A stretch of 64,000 bases of DNA from JAPULR01 sp963665075 (GTDB lineage: Bacteria; Chloroflexota; Dehalococcoidia; Lucifugimonadales; GCA-2712585), in assembly GCA_963665075.1 (NCBI GenBank), contig OY762063.1, positions 1,426,001 to 1,490,000 of the forward strand, given 5' to 3'. This document shows, piece by piece, positions 48,247 through 57,097 of this stretch. Numbering within the stretch: position 1 is the first letter of the stretch; the number at the start of each line of letters is the position of its first letter. Made by a program: the position numbers and the translations under genes. The notes under the pieces were generated by a model. The model searched no databases and was not told where the DNA came from. It saw nothing but the letters and a program-made list of their open reading frames with translations.

Positions 48247-49680
48247 ATGAATAAGTCAGAGATTCCCTTTCTCACCGCCACGGAGCTTTCGGAGAAGATT
48301 CGCAGCCGGGAGGTGTCGCCGGTGGAGGCGACGGAGGCGTACCTGGAGCGCATCGACGCGCTGAATCCGACGCTGAATTCGTACATAACCGTCATGGCGG
48401 ACGAAGCGATGGCGGCGGCGCAAGAAGCGGAAGCGTCGATAGCGTCGGGGGGCTACCTGGGGCCGATGCACGGGGTGCCGGTGGCTATCAAAGACCAGTT
48501 TCTGACGAGGGGAGTCCTCACCACCGCGGGGTCGAACGTGCTGCGTGACTTCGTGCCGGAGGAGGACGCGACGGTGGTGACGCGGCTAAAGGAGGCGGGG
48601 GCCGTCATCATCGGAAAGACGAACCTGACGGAATTCGCCATCACGACGAATCATCACTATCCCCACGGCATGATGTACAACCCGTGGAGCATGGGCCACT
48701 TCGCCGGTTCCTCCAGCGGGGGGTCGGCGTCGGCAACCGCGGCGTTCATGTGCGCCACGTCGCTGGGGGAGGACACGGGCGGGTCGGTGCGCGGGCCGGC
48801 GGCGGCCTGCGGGCTGGCGGGGTTTCGCAGCACCTACGGGCTGGTGAGCCGGTACGGGCTGCTGGGGGCGTGCTGGTCGAAGGATGTAATCGGGCCGATT
48901 TCGCGGACGGTGTCGGACTGCGCCATTACGTTGCAAGCCATTGCCGGTTTCGACTCCAAGGACAGGTACACGAGCCGGGAGCCGGTGCCGGATTTCACGG
49001 CGGCTTTGGAGGGGGATATTCGGGGGTTGAAGGTGGGGGTGGTGGTGGAGCGGGTGCACACGGATGACGTGATGCCGGAGGTGCGCGACGCGGTGTTGGA
49101 GGGGATTGAGGTGCTGCGGGAACAGGGCGCGGAGGTGACGGAGATTTCGCTGCCGATGATTCCGCAGACGGCGGCGTTCTCGCTGGTGGGGGAGCTGGTG
49201 GAGGCGGCGTCGATTCATCAGAAGTGGGTGCGGGAGCGGCTGGACGATTACCAGAACGAGTTGCGGTTGACGCTGCTGATGGCGAGCCTGATTCCGGCGC
49301 AGACGTATTACAAGGCGAACCAGCTGCGGGCGTACTGGCGGGAGGAGATGCTGGCGGCGTTCGATTCGGTGGACCTGATGGCGTATCCGACGGCGCCATC
49401 GGTGGCTCCGACGGTGCCGCCGCCGTCGGGGTTGGCGAACCGGGAGGACATGAAGCAGAATTTCTTCGGTCGACGCAGCTTCACGCATCCGGCGAGTTTG
49501 GTGGGGTGCCCGGCGCTGTCGGTGAACTGCGGGTTTACGGCGGCGGGGCTGCCGATGGGGTTGCAGATAATCGGGCGGCCTTTCGAGGACGGGACGGCGC
49601 TGCGGGCGGGGCACGTCTACGAGCAGGCGACGCCGTGGCACAGGATGGCGCCGCCGGGGTTTGGGCCGGGTGGGGACTAG
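48247..49680 (+). CDS. Amidase signature family protein
   Basis: A 477-aa amidase of the GatA-like family. The catalytic Lys is in GVPVAIKDQF, and the cis-Ser and nucleophile Ser are in FAGSSSGGSASATA and SLGEDTGGSVRGPAAACGLAG. The C-terminal PALSVNCGFTAAGLPMGLQI fits the family. A paralogue (55678-57096) lies 6 kb away in the opposite direction. The gene ends exactly where the convergent Uma2 gene ends. Substrate unknown; without gatB nearby it is more likely catabolic than tRNA-related. Confidence 0.9.
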   Translation: MNKSEIPFLTATELSEKIRSREVSPVEATEAYLERIDALNPTLNSYITVMADEAMAAAQEAEASIASGGYLGPMHGVPVAIKDQFLTRGVLTTAGSNVLRDFVPEEDATVVTRLKEAGAVIIGKTNLTEFAITTNHHYPHGMMYNPWSMGHFAGSSSGGSASATAAFMCATSLGEDTGGSVRGPAAACGLAGFRSTYGLVSRYGLLGACWSKDVIGPISRTVSDCAITLQAIAGFDSKDRYTSREPVPDFTAALEGDIRGLKVGVVVERVHTDDVMPEVRDAVLEGIEVLREQGAEVTEISLPMIPQTAAFSLVGELVEAASIHQKWVRERLDDYQNELRLTLLMASLIPAQTYYKANQLRAYWREEMLAAFDSVDLMAYPTAPSVAPTVPPPSGLANREDMKQNFFGRRSFTHPASLVGCPALSVNCGFTAAGLPMGLQIIGRPFEDGTALRAGHVYEQATPWHRMAPPGFGPGGD

Positions 49681-50298
49681 CTAGCCACTTTTCGGCTTGG
49701 ACTTGGGTTTCGGTTTGGGGAAGAATTGGCCGACTTCGAGGGTGACGTCGGGGAATGCCTGGGGAGCGATGGCGTCGGTTGGGCCGGCGTGTCGGACGTT
49801 TGAATAAGCGCCCTCCGCGGGGTTGGTGTAGGCTTCGATGCGGCGGTCTTCGCGGGAGACTATCCACACTTCCTGGACGCCGGCGCGGGCGTAGGCGGAG
49901 AGCTTTCGGCCACGGTCATAGTCAAGGGTGGTGTCGGAGACTTCGATTAGTAGGAGAACGTCGGAGGAATCCGGGTGTCCGTCTCTATAGAAGTCGTCGC
50001 GCCACTTGAGCAACATAACGTCGGGTTGGGGTTCGCTCTCTTCGCTTAGGCGTATCGGCCCTTGGACGCGCACGATGGCGCGCTCATTCAATGGTCGCTG
50101 AAGATAGTGATCAAGTTGGTCGATTTCGCTTTGGCGCCAGTTTCCGATGGGGGGCATAAGGATGATGTCTCCGTCGAGGAGTTCGACGCGGTCGTCACAG
50201 GTTAGGATGCCCGCGTCGGCCATAGCGTAGTATTCGGCCACGGTGAAGCGGCGGCGGGCGGGGGGCGCTGTGGGCGTCTTGACGATTGTGGTGGTCAT
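49681..50298 (-). CDS. Uma2 family PD-(D/E)XK endonuclease-like protein
   Basis: 205 aa, the complete copy of the family member truncated at the window start. It has a Thr/Pro-rich leader, RRRFTVAEYYAMADAG, RVELLDGDIILMPPIG, PQPDVMLLKW, VLLLIEVSDTTLDYDRG with catalytic acids, and KLSAYARAGVQEVWIVSRE. The tail is basic (PKPKPKSKPKSG). Its stop abuts the convergent amidase stop. It may be transcribed after the Snf2 cassette (120-nt gap) and could be that cassette's nuclease; this is a guess. Confidence 0.85.
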   Translation of the reverse strand: MTTTIVKTPTAPPARRRFTVAEYYAMADAGILTCDDRVELLDGDIILMPPIGNWRQSEIDQLDHYLQRPLNERAIVRVQGPIRLSEESEPQPDVMLLKWRDDFYRDGHPDSSDVLLLIEVSDTTLDYDRGRKLSAYARAGVQEVWIVSREDRRIEAYTNPAEGAYSNVRHAGPTDAIAPQAFPDVTLEVGQFFPKPKPKSKPKSG

Positions 50299-50418
50299 TG
50301 CGATGTGGGCGATTTTCTTTGGATGGTTGGGATTTTACAACGGACGGGGTTTTGCGGCAATGGGGATGAGGCGGGAGCGGGATTCTTGGGCTGAGCTTTG
50401 CTTGAAATTTCCATCCCT

Positions 50419-52494
50419 TCATTCCAAGCCGAATAGGCTGAAGAGTTCCTGGGAGCTCAGCTGGGCAGAAATATCCAGCGACACGTCGTCGACCAGTTGG
50501 TCGAATATCTCCTGCTTGCTCTCCAGAATGCCATCGATCCGCTCCTCAATAGTGCCGACGCAAGAGTATTTAATTACGTTGACCTTGACTGCCTGCCCCA
50601 AGCGGTGGCTCCGGTCTTCCGCCTGCCGTTCTATAGCCGGGTTCCACCATCTGTCCAGATGGAATACATAGGACGCCTCCTGTAGATTCAATCCCAGTCC
50701 GCCGGCTCGCAGCGACAATATCAATGCTTTATGCTCAGGCCGTTCTCGAAATCGCCGGATGATGTCTTCGCGGTCCTCTTGAGGTACGTCGCCGGTGATG
50801 GTTAGAGGGGAGAACTCTTGCAGATATTCGGCGGCAGCCGCCACGCCCGCGTGGTCGCTGGTGTACTGGGAAAACACCAACGCTTTGTGTCCCTGCGCCG
50901 TCAATTGTTCCAGCCGCTGCCGTATGTCTTCCATCTTGCAAGACTCGCCTGTCATGGGGTCGGCGTTGCATATCTGCTTCAAGCGGGTGATTAGCTCAAG
51001 CACGTGCCGGACTCCCACCTCGCCGCCGAGGGATTTCAGATAGACGATGCCGTCCTGCTCGGCCTTTTCGTAACTCCGGCGCTGCCCGGTTCCCAACTCG
51101 ATAGCAATCTTGGTTTCCTGTTTAGGCGGGAGGTCTTCCAACACGTCAACCTTCTTGCGCCTAAGCTGTAACTCCTGATGTCTCTCACGCAGTTCCCACC
51201 CGGCGTGGTAACGCCTTGACGCACCAAATTCGCCCCGGTCAACGAACTCCATGATGGAGGCCAGCTCCTCCTCGTCGTTCTCTACAGGCGTTCCCGTCAA
51301 CGCCCAGGAGCGCTTCCGTCGTAGACCCTTTAGCGCAGCGCTAGTGCTGTTGCGGTTTTTGACGCGCTGCGCCTCATCCGCTACCACCACGTCCCAAGTC
51401 TTAAGCCGCGCCATCCCATCCTCGCTGCCAAAGAAATCCGACCGCAGCGTGTCATAACTGACGAGGGCAATGTTCTTACCGGCCTTCCATTGCCATTCCC
51501 GGTCGGCAGCGGCGCCTCTGATGATAATGGCCGAAAGCTCCGGCGCCCACTTGTCGATTTCCCGACGCCACTGGTTCAGTACGCTGGCAGGGGCCGCAAC
51601 CAGACACGAGGAAATCTCTCGACGCGCCCGCAGAAGCCGCAACGCCACTATTGCCTGAATAGTCTTCCCCAACCCCATGTCGTCGGCAAGCAGCAGGCAG
51701 GGATTCTCCATCAATGCCTGCACGCCATCCCTCTGAAACGGCATCAATTCGCCGCGCCACTCCAACCTTACTTTGCGTTGACGCAACGGCGGAGCCCGCA
51801 GGATGGCCCACAGTCGCTGTGCAAGAGACATCTCTGAATGCGTCTCAGTTCCGAAACGCTGGCGTGTGTCGTTGGGATCAGTTGAATGATTGACTGCTCC
51901 CTCTGCCATTGAGTGGAGGCAGACAATGGTGGAGAGGCCGGAAGTCCCCGTCAACGCCGCCACGTGTTCATCGGCAAAGGCTTCCGCCAACCCCTTGGCG
52001 GCCCGTCGGAAGGGTTCAAGCGGGTCCTCCCATGCCATCACCCCTTGAAAAAGCTCATCCGCCCCGGACCCTGCTCGTGGAGGCGCGTCGTGCCAGAGGG
52101 TGGGCAACCCTTCGTCGTCGGCGTCTTCAGAGTTGCCTACCCTACAATCCGGCGACGTCTTAAAAAGGCAGACGGGTGCGTTAACCGGAAGGGCCTCGTT
52201 TAACATCCATGATGGAATCTCATCCGCCAGTCCTAATGTCAGCGCGGGCGGAGACGCCGCCTCCGGCATCAGCTTCTTGAGAAGAGGCGAAACCGCATTG
52301 CCCTTGGCGTCGGCGCCGTGACCGGCAAACTGACGAAGGTCTGTCCAGGTGAAGCAGAAATCGACGGGGTCGCCTGTTTCGGAAGTTTGGAAGATGGCGG
52401 CTCTTATGCCTTCAGCATCCTCAACGAAACGGAGCCAGGCCACAATGCCGGGTTGCGGAGCTTGATTGTCCAGATAATCGAAGGGGATAGGCAC
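50419..52494 (-). CDS. Snf2-family helicase, last gene of an ATPase cassette
   Basis: A 691-aa double-stranded-DNA translocase. The N-terminal 240 residues are unfamiliar. RecA-1 has PFQRDGVQALM, CLLLADDMGLGKTIQAIVAL (Walker A) and VVVADEAQRVKN (DEAQ box). RecA-2 has ALVFSQYTSDHAGVAAAAEY, LILSLRAGGLGLNLQEASYV and NPAIERQAEDRSHRLGQ. No nuclease or methylase domain is visible. The start is GTG, 52 nt after the ATPase gene. With the upstream genes it suggests a DNA-acting defence or maintenance system. Confidence 0.85.
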   Translation of the reverse strand: MPIPFDYLDNQAPQPGIVAWLRFVEDAEGIRAAIFQTSETGDPVDFCFTWTDLRQFAGHGADAKGNAVSPLLKKLMPEAASPPALTLGLADEIPSWMLNEALPVNAPVCLFKTSPDCRVGNSEDADDEGLPTLWHDAPPRAGSGADELFQGVMAWEDPLEPFRRAAKGLAEAFADEHVAALTGTSGLSTIVCLHSMAEGAVNHSTDPNDTRQRFGTETHSEMSLAQRLWAILRAPPLRQRKVRLEWRGELMPFQRDGVQALMENPCLLLADDMGLGKTIQAIVALRLLRARREISSCLVAAPASVLNQWRREIDKWAPELSAIIIRGAAADREWQWKAGKNIALVSYDTLRSDFFGSEDGMARLKTWDVVVADEAQRVKNRNSTSAALKGLRRKRSWALTGTPVENDEEELASIMEFVDRGEFGASRRYHAGWELRERHQELQLRRKKVDVLEDLPPKQETKIAIELGTGQRRSYEKAEQDGIVYLKSLGGEVGVRHVLELITRLKQICNADPMTGESCKMEDIRQRLEQLTAQGHKALVFSQYTSDHAGVAAAAEYLQEFSPLTITGDVPQEDREDIIRRFRERPEHKALILSLRAGGLGLNLQEASYVFHLDRWWNPAIERQAEDRSHRLGQAVKVNVIKYSCVGTIEERIDGILESKQEIFDQLVDDVSLDISAQLSSQELFSLFGLE

Positions 52495-52546
52495 TGCAAA
52501 TCCGTTTCAGTCCAGCAGATATCTACCTTGAAGGAGAATCGTCCGC

Positions 52547-53818
52547 CTAATCTTTCGAACCCCGCTCCAAATCGGGGTTCTCCTCGTAGTTTGAACGATA
52601 CTCCTGCATTTCCGTATCAGGCATGTGGTCCGGGTAGAGCCTGCACAGGTCCCATTCATTGACGGCGGCGCGGATTCTGTAGCGCATCCGGTTCTGATAA
52701 CCGGCCCCCCTTGGCTGAGTGGCAAGGGCGTGCGCTTCCCAGCCGTAGGCGGTGGAATACACCGAGCGCAGTTTCTCCATCGTCACGCTAATGTCCTCTT
52801 CAGTCGGCGGGTTCAATGAGATGCAGCCCAACTCCAGCAGCTTCATGCCTTCTTCCGCCGGTGGCGCCAGATGTCGGTATCGGGATCCCTGTTCCAGCCT
52901 CGCCCCTATCTTGTCGCGGTCCATCTTGGAGCCGCTGGGGCTGATGACCTCGGCGGCGAAGTCGGCGGTAACCGTGCCAACCACCACAAGACCGGGATAT
53001 TCCTCTCCCACTACTCGACCCATCCAGCGGGACAACTCGGCGTAAGATCTACCCCGTTGGAGTAGTGAGTATTGCCCTATGAGTTCAATTTCGTCCAACA
53101 AGATAACCCACCCCTTGTAGCCGGCGGACTTGATTAACTCGGTCATGAACCTAAGTCTTTGGGGAGGCAGGTCTCTTACCTTGGGGGCACGGAACGGGTA
53201 GTTCTTGAACTGTCCAATCTCGCGCAGCCCGGTCTTGACCGTTCTGACGTAGATTTTATCTCCTGCCCAGAAGTTCTCAATCTCGCTGTTCCGCTCAAAA
53301 TCGTAAAAGCTTTTTCTGTGAACCAGGAGGCTGGCCGGAAAAATCTGATGAAGTTGGTTTGACTTCGTATTGTCTGCCCAGATGAAAAAGTTCTGATACT
53401 CTTCAGACTCTGGATCCAACGACTGGCCCAATTCCTCTATCAGCCGACCAATGCGCCCCGGCATACGACCATTGTCCATTGCGGATTTGAACACCTTGGC
53501 TAGGTCATAGAGCGGGGTTTCCTTGCTTATGGCCACGGTGCTGCAAACAAACCCTCTGGAAAGGGCCTGATTCTCCAGATGTGCGAGAAGGTGAGATTTG
53601 CCCGTGCCAAAATCCCCGGAAACCATCATCCCTTGGGCGTTCGAAGGTGAATTTTCACTGTCCTCAGCTTTGCTCAGCATCTCCTCGAACAGTCTCTCCG
53701 CTCTGGGCTGATTGCATCCAAGAATCTTCACCGCCTCCCGGTTGGGAACTCCGTTTCGGAGAGCCTCCAGAGCCAGCCGGGCGTTCAGCACTTTACCATT
53801 CTCAGAATGCGTTACCAC
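52547..53818 (-). CDS. BREX-type (DUF2791/BrxD-like) ATPase
   Basis: A 423-aa AAA/ORC-like ATPase. It opens with a helix-turn-helix-like LNARLALEALRNGVPNREAV. Walker A is VSGDFGTGKSHLLAHLENQA near residues 68-87, and Walker B is KGWVILLDEIELIG. A sensor-like VVVGTVTADFA and the QGSRYRHLAPP loop follow. The layout matches 'BREX system ATP-binding domain' proteins. The start is GTG. No brxZ/pglZ, brxX/pglX or brxL is present in the window, so this is not a complete known BREX. Confidence 0.75.
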   Translation of the reverse strand: MVTHSENGKVLNARLALEALRNGVPNREAVKILGCNQPRAERLFEEMLSKAEDSENSPSNAQGMMVSGDFGTGKSHLLAHLENQALSRGFVCSTVAISKETPLYDLAKVFKSAMDNGRMPGRIGRLIEELGQSLDPESEEYQNFFIWADNTKSNQLHQIFPASLLVHRKSFYDFERNSEIENFWAGDKIYVRTVKTGLREIGQFKNYPFRAPKVRDLPPQRLRFMTELIKSAGYKGWVILLDEIELIGQYSLLQRGRSYAELSRWMGRVVGEEYPGLVVVGTVTADFAAEVISPSGSKMDRDKIGARLEQGSRYRHLAPPAEEGMKLLELGCISLNPPTEEDISVTMEKLRSVYSTAYGWEAHALATQPRGAGYQNRMRYRIRAAVNEWDLCRLYPDHMPDTEMQEYRSNYEENPDLERGSKD

Positions 53819-53833
53819 TGTTCTCGTCTCTCC

Positions 53834-54796
53834 TCAAGACAGTCTTACCAGGGAAGACAACGGATTGACCCTGTTATGGTCCCGCACGTCGTCCATTACT
53901 CGATATTGCAACGCGGGATAGATGCCATATCCTCTCGACCTCCGGTCGGGACTTTCATCAAGAAAATCAGGATTGGTGACGACAACCAGCAATGCGCCGT
54001 CCATTTCATCCACCCTGTCGATAAACTGCCTCAGCAACTCGTAATGCTCCAAAGTCATTGGCTTGGTGTAGTATTTCCACTCGTCTTTGGGATTCTTAGC
54101 CACGGTTACGCGAGAGTTGTCCAACAGGACGACGGTCCCGGCGCACCCGACAAAGCGCACCCAGTAAAGGGCCGATTCGATGAAGTATCGTGCAGTGGCA
54201 CGGTTGACGCCGGAATAAATGTAGTAATCTCGGACGTTGCTGATCCTGGTGTTGCGGCCTGTCAACCAATCCAACAATAGCTGACCGCTATACTCGCCAC
54301 TGATGAATTCCATCCGACAAAGCTGGGTCATGCAGACTCGGAAGTCCCTGGACATTGAGGGGTTTCGGTATACGGCGTTCTGTATTTCGGGTCTAATTTC
54401 TTGTATAACGGAATCCGGGCCTACGTTGTTTGCATCGGCAATCCTGTCAAAAACGCCCTCATCCGTGGCGGCTACGCCTTCAATCTTAAATTCCCGTTTG
54501 GCGGCTAGCTTGAGGATTAATCGTCGCGCTAGCCGTCGCCAATCCAATTGCCGCGCCATACCAAAGAAGATGTCCTGCGGCATGTAAGCGCGCATGTGCC
54601 TGTATTTCGCGTCCAGCTTGATTACTTCGTAGTCAAGATCCTTACATCGGGCTGATACGGTGTCGTACAGAGCGACCTTCAATTCTTCCGGCGTAACCGC
54701 GAACTTTACGGAGGAACCGCCCTTATTCACGTAGGTAGACAGATATTCTTTGTCAATATAACTGAACCAATCTTTGAGAGCGATGGTATTGTTCAT
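53834..54796 (-). CDS. BrxD-like pseudo-ATPase
   Basis: 320 aa, collinear with DUF2791-type ATPases but apparently inactive. The N-terminal YLSTYVNKGGSSVKFAVTPE keeps the GGSSVKF lead-in that precedes the P-loop in active relatives; the expected GxxGSGKTH is replaced by TPEELKVALYDTV. The Walker B position reads GTVVLLDNSRVTV, with Asn for the catalytic Glu. RQLDWRRLARRLILKLAA and VVVTNPDFLDESPDRRSRGY follow. It lies 15 nt before the active ATPase gene and may form mixed rings with it; inference. Confidence 0.65.
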   Translation of the reverse strand: MNNTIALKDWFSYIDKEYLSTYVNKGGSSVKFAVTPEELKVALYDTVSARCKDLDYEVIKLDAKYRHMRAYMPQDIFFGMARQLDWRRLARRLILKLAAKREFKIEGVAATDEGVFDRIADANNVGPDSVIQEIRPEIQNAVYRNPSMSRDFRVCMTQLCRMEFISGEYSGQLLLDWLTGRNTRISNVRDYYIYSGVNRATARYFIESALYWVRFVGCAGTVVLLDNSRVTVAKNPKDEWKYYTKPMTLEHYELLRQFIDRVDEMDGALLVVVTNPDFLDESPDRRSRGYGIYPALQYRVMDDVRDHNRVNPLSSLVRLS

Positions 54797-54800
54797 GCCT

Positions 54801-55601
54801 TTAACCCTCTACGAAGCGTATGCCGAAGTATTTGAATTCACGACCGTCCGGCCCGACGAAGGTATACAGGTTTCTGGAACTGCGGGCGCCCGTGGAGGCT
54901 GGCAAGGAAACGGTGGCCCCCGACCTAGTTGTTGTCAATCCGCTGCGGTCGAGTTCATAGAGGTCTCTGGCGAAGTCGGTCTTTGAATAGTCTCTGCTGC
55001 TCCCGGGCAGAGAAGTAAAATGCCGGTAGACTCGGTCCAGTAGAATCACGGGGTCGCCAGCTCCTCCTATGGGGCGCCCCGAGGATTCCTTAGTCAGGTC
55101 GCTGTATACATAGTACAGCGCTTCAAGGAATCTTTGGGGGGGAAACCGAGGCCGTGACTTCTGTTTCTTTGCTAGAAAGCCCGCAAGATGGGACGGCCTG
55201 ATAGCGGAAACCCTGTTCCTGTCGATGCGCACCGCCCTGTTGCCGGGCATAATCCGCACAACGACAGGATGACATATCAAGTGCCCGTCCCGCTCCCGTA
55301 TGTCCAACCCCTGCTCCGAAGCCACGCGTATCAACTCCGCCGCGTACCCGTCCTCCGACTGTAGATACTCCAACTCCTCCCCATCCTCGTAATCCCATGC
55401 CAACTCCGCACCCCTGACGGCCTCCGCTACCCTGTTCAACGCCTCCGACAGCTTTCCCTGCTCCCTCTTCACTGCTGCGATGTTCCCATTTTCCGTCACT
55501 TTTTTCAGGGCCCGCAGCCGTTTCGACAGGTCCTTGTTTGCCTCCAGTGCCGCGTCTGTGACGTTTGTCGCATTTTCAAATGCCTGCTCGAAACTTTCCA
55601 T
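54801..55601 (-). CDS. Coiled-coil protein, first gene of the ATPase/Snf2 cassette
   Basis: A 266-aa protein I do not recognise. Residues 1-85 read as coiled coil (ANKDLSKRLRALKKV, KREQGKLSEALNRVAEAVRG). A middle domain has RIDRNRVSAIRPSHLAGFLA, and a C-terminal part (FPPQRFLEALYYVYSDL, SKTDFARDLYELDRSGL) looks like a winged helix. The ATG at 55601 follows GGAGGAAG. The next gene starts 4 nt after its stop, so it belongs to the same operon. Possibly the DNA- or target-recognising subunit. Confidence 0.65.
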   Translation of the reverse strand: MESFEQAFENATNVTDAALEANKDLSKRLRALKKVTENGNIAAVKREQGKLSEALNRVAEAVRGAELAWDYEDGEELEYLQSEDGYAAELIRVASEQGLDIRERDGHLICHPVVVRIMPGNRAVRIDRNRVSAIRPSHLAGFLAKKQKSRPRFPPQRFLEALYYVYSDLTKESSGRPIGGAGDPVILLDRVYRHFTSLPGSSRDYSKTDFARDLYELDRSGLTTTRSGATVSLPASTGARSSRNLYTFVGPDGREFKYFGIRFVEG

Positions 55602-55677
55602 ACTTCCTCCCAATTACATGCCCCATTATATCACAACCTGAAACTGAGCCATTCTGTGGATGTAAGGCTGATGGCCC

Positions 55678-57096
55678 CTAAACGGGGGGGCGGCGGTTGT
55701 GGAAGTCGGTGTCCTGCTGGTAGGCGTGGCCGGCGCGGAAGACGGCGTCTTCTTCCATTGGACGTCCGATTATCTGGAGTCCGAGGGGGAGGCCGTCCTT
55801 GAAGCCGCAGGGCACCGACAAAGCGGGCGCGCCGACGACGTTGGAAAGCGACGTGAGCGTGCGTCGGGGGCTGAACATCTCCGACATGAACTCTTCCTTC
55901 GTCCCCAGGCCGGGCTTGTCCGTCAGCGGCGGGGCCACGTCGGCGGCGGTGGGGAACAGCAGCAGGTCAACGCTTGTCATCAACTCCAGAAAGTCCTGAC
56001 GCATCATCTCCCGCAGCCGCTGCGCCTTATAGTAAGTCTGGGCGGGAATCAGGCTCCCCAGCAGCAGCGTAATCCTCATGTTGTGGTCGTACTGGTGAAG
56101 CTCCGGCCCGCGTATCCTATGACGATGCACCGTCGCCCCTTCCAGGTAGGTGATGGGGCTGGCGATGGCGCGCCCGTTGAGGACGCCCGGCAGGGAAACT
56201 TCCTCCACGGAAGCGCCCCGATCTCTGAGAATTTCGCCCGCCTGAAGGACGGCGTCGCGCATCTCCGGAATCACGTGGTCGCTGTACACCTTCTCCCGAA
56301 GGATGCCGACGCGCAAACCGGCAGCGTCGCCGTCGAGCAGGTCGGCGTAGGCGGGCACGGGCGTCTTCCAGGTATAGGCGTCCTTGGGGTCGTGGCCGGC
56401 GATGGCCTCCATCGTGATGGCGCAGTCGCGGACGGTGCGGGACATGGGGCCGATGGTGTCCATCGACCAGCAGGAGCCGAGCAGGCCGTAGCGGCTGACG
56501 CGGCCCTGGCTGGGGCGCAGGCCGGCGAGTCCGCAGTAGGCGGCGGGGCCGCGGATGGAGCCGCCCGTGTCTTCGCCCAGGGAAGTCGCGCACATGAAGG
56601 CGGCGGTGGCGGAGCCGGAACCCGCGCTGGAGCCGCCCGGCATCCGCGTCCGGTCCCACGGGTTGGTGGGCGTGCCGTAGGGGTAGTGGTAGGTGTACGC
56701 CATCGCGTATTCCGTCAGGTTGGTCGTGCCGAGAAGGATGGCGCCGGCGTCCTTGAGGCGGGCCTGCACGGTGGCGTCTTCGTCGGGGACGAAGTCTCGC
56801 AGGATGTTGGAGCCGGCGGTGGTGAGGACGCCCTTGGTCCACCACTGGTCTTTCGATGCGAAGGGGATGCCGTGCATGGGGCCGCGGTAACGGCCCTGGG
56901 CGATTTCCCGCTCGGCGGCCTCCGCGTCGGCGCGGGCTTCGTCGGCGCACACGGTAATGTAGGAGTTGAGGACGGGATTGAGGGTTTCGATTCTGTCCAG
57001 ATAGGCCTCCACCGCGTCAACGGGGGAGACTTCGCGGGATTGAATCTTCTCCGCAAGCTGGGCGACGGTGAGGAAGGGCAGGGCTTTGAGGTCCAT
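55678..57096 (-). CDS. Amidase signature family protein, coupled to hydrolase-GatC fusion
   Basis: A 472-aa GatA-like amidase. Catalytic Lys in GIPFASKDQWW, serines in GGSSAGSGSATAA and SLGEDTGGSIRGPAAYCGLAG; C-terminal PALSVPCGFKDGLPLGLQI. The ATG at 57096 lies one base after the stop of the hydrolase-GatC gene, with AAAGGAG overlapping that gene's end. A much longer upstream frame is the shadow of the hydrolase. Paralogous to 48247-49680. Substrate unknown, probably an amide made available by the partner hydrolase. Confidence 0.9.
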   Translation of the reverse strand: MDLKALPFLTVAQLAEKIQSREVSPVDAVEAYLDRIETLNPVLNSYITVCADEARADAEAAEREIAQGRYRGPMHGIPFASKDQWWTKGVLTTAGSNILRDFVPDEDATVQARLKDAGAILLGTTNLTEYAMAYTYHYPYGTPTNPWDRTRMPGGSSAGSGSATAAFMCATSLGEDTGGSIRGPAAYCGLAGLRPSQGRVSRYGLLGSCWSMDTIGPMSRTVRDCAITMEAIAGHDPKDAYTWKTPVPAYADLLDGDAAGLRVGILREKVYSDHVIPEMRDAVLQAGEILRDRGASVEEVSLPGVLNGRAIASPITYLEGATVHRHRIRGPELHQYDHNMRITLLLGSLIPAQTYYKAQRLREMMRQDFLELMTSVDLLLFPTAADVAPPLTDKPGLGTKEEFMSEMFSPRRTLTSLSNVVGAPALSVPCGFKDGLPLGLQIIGRPMEEDAVFRAGHAYQQDTDFHNRRPPV

Positions 57097-57097
57097 G

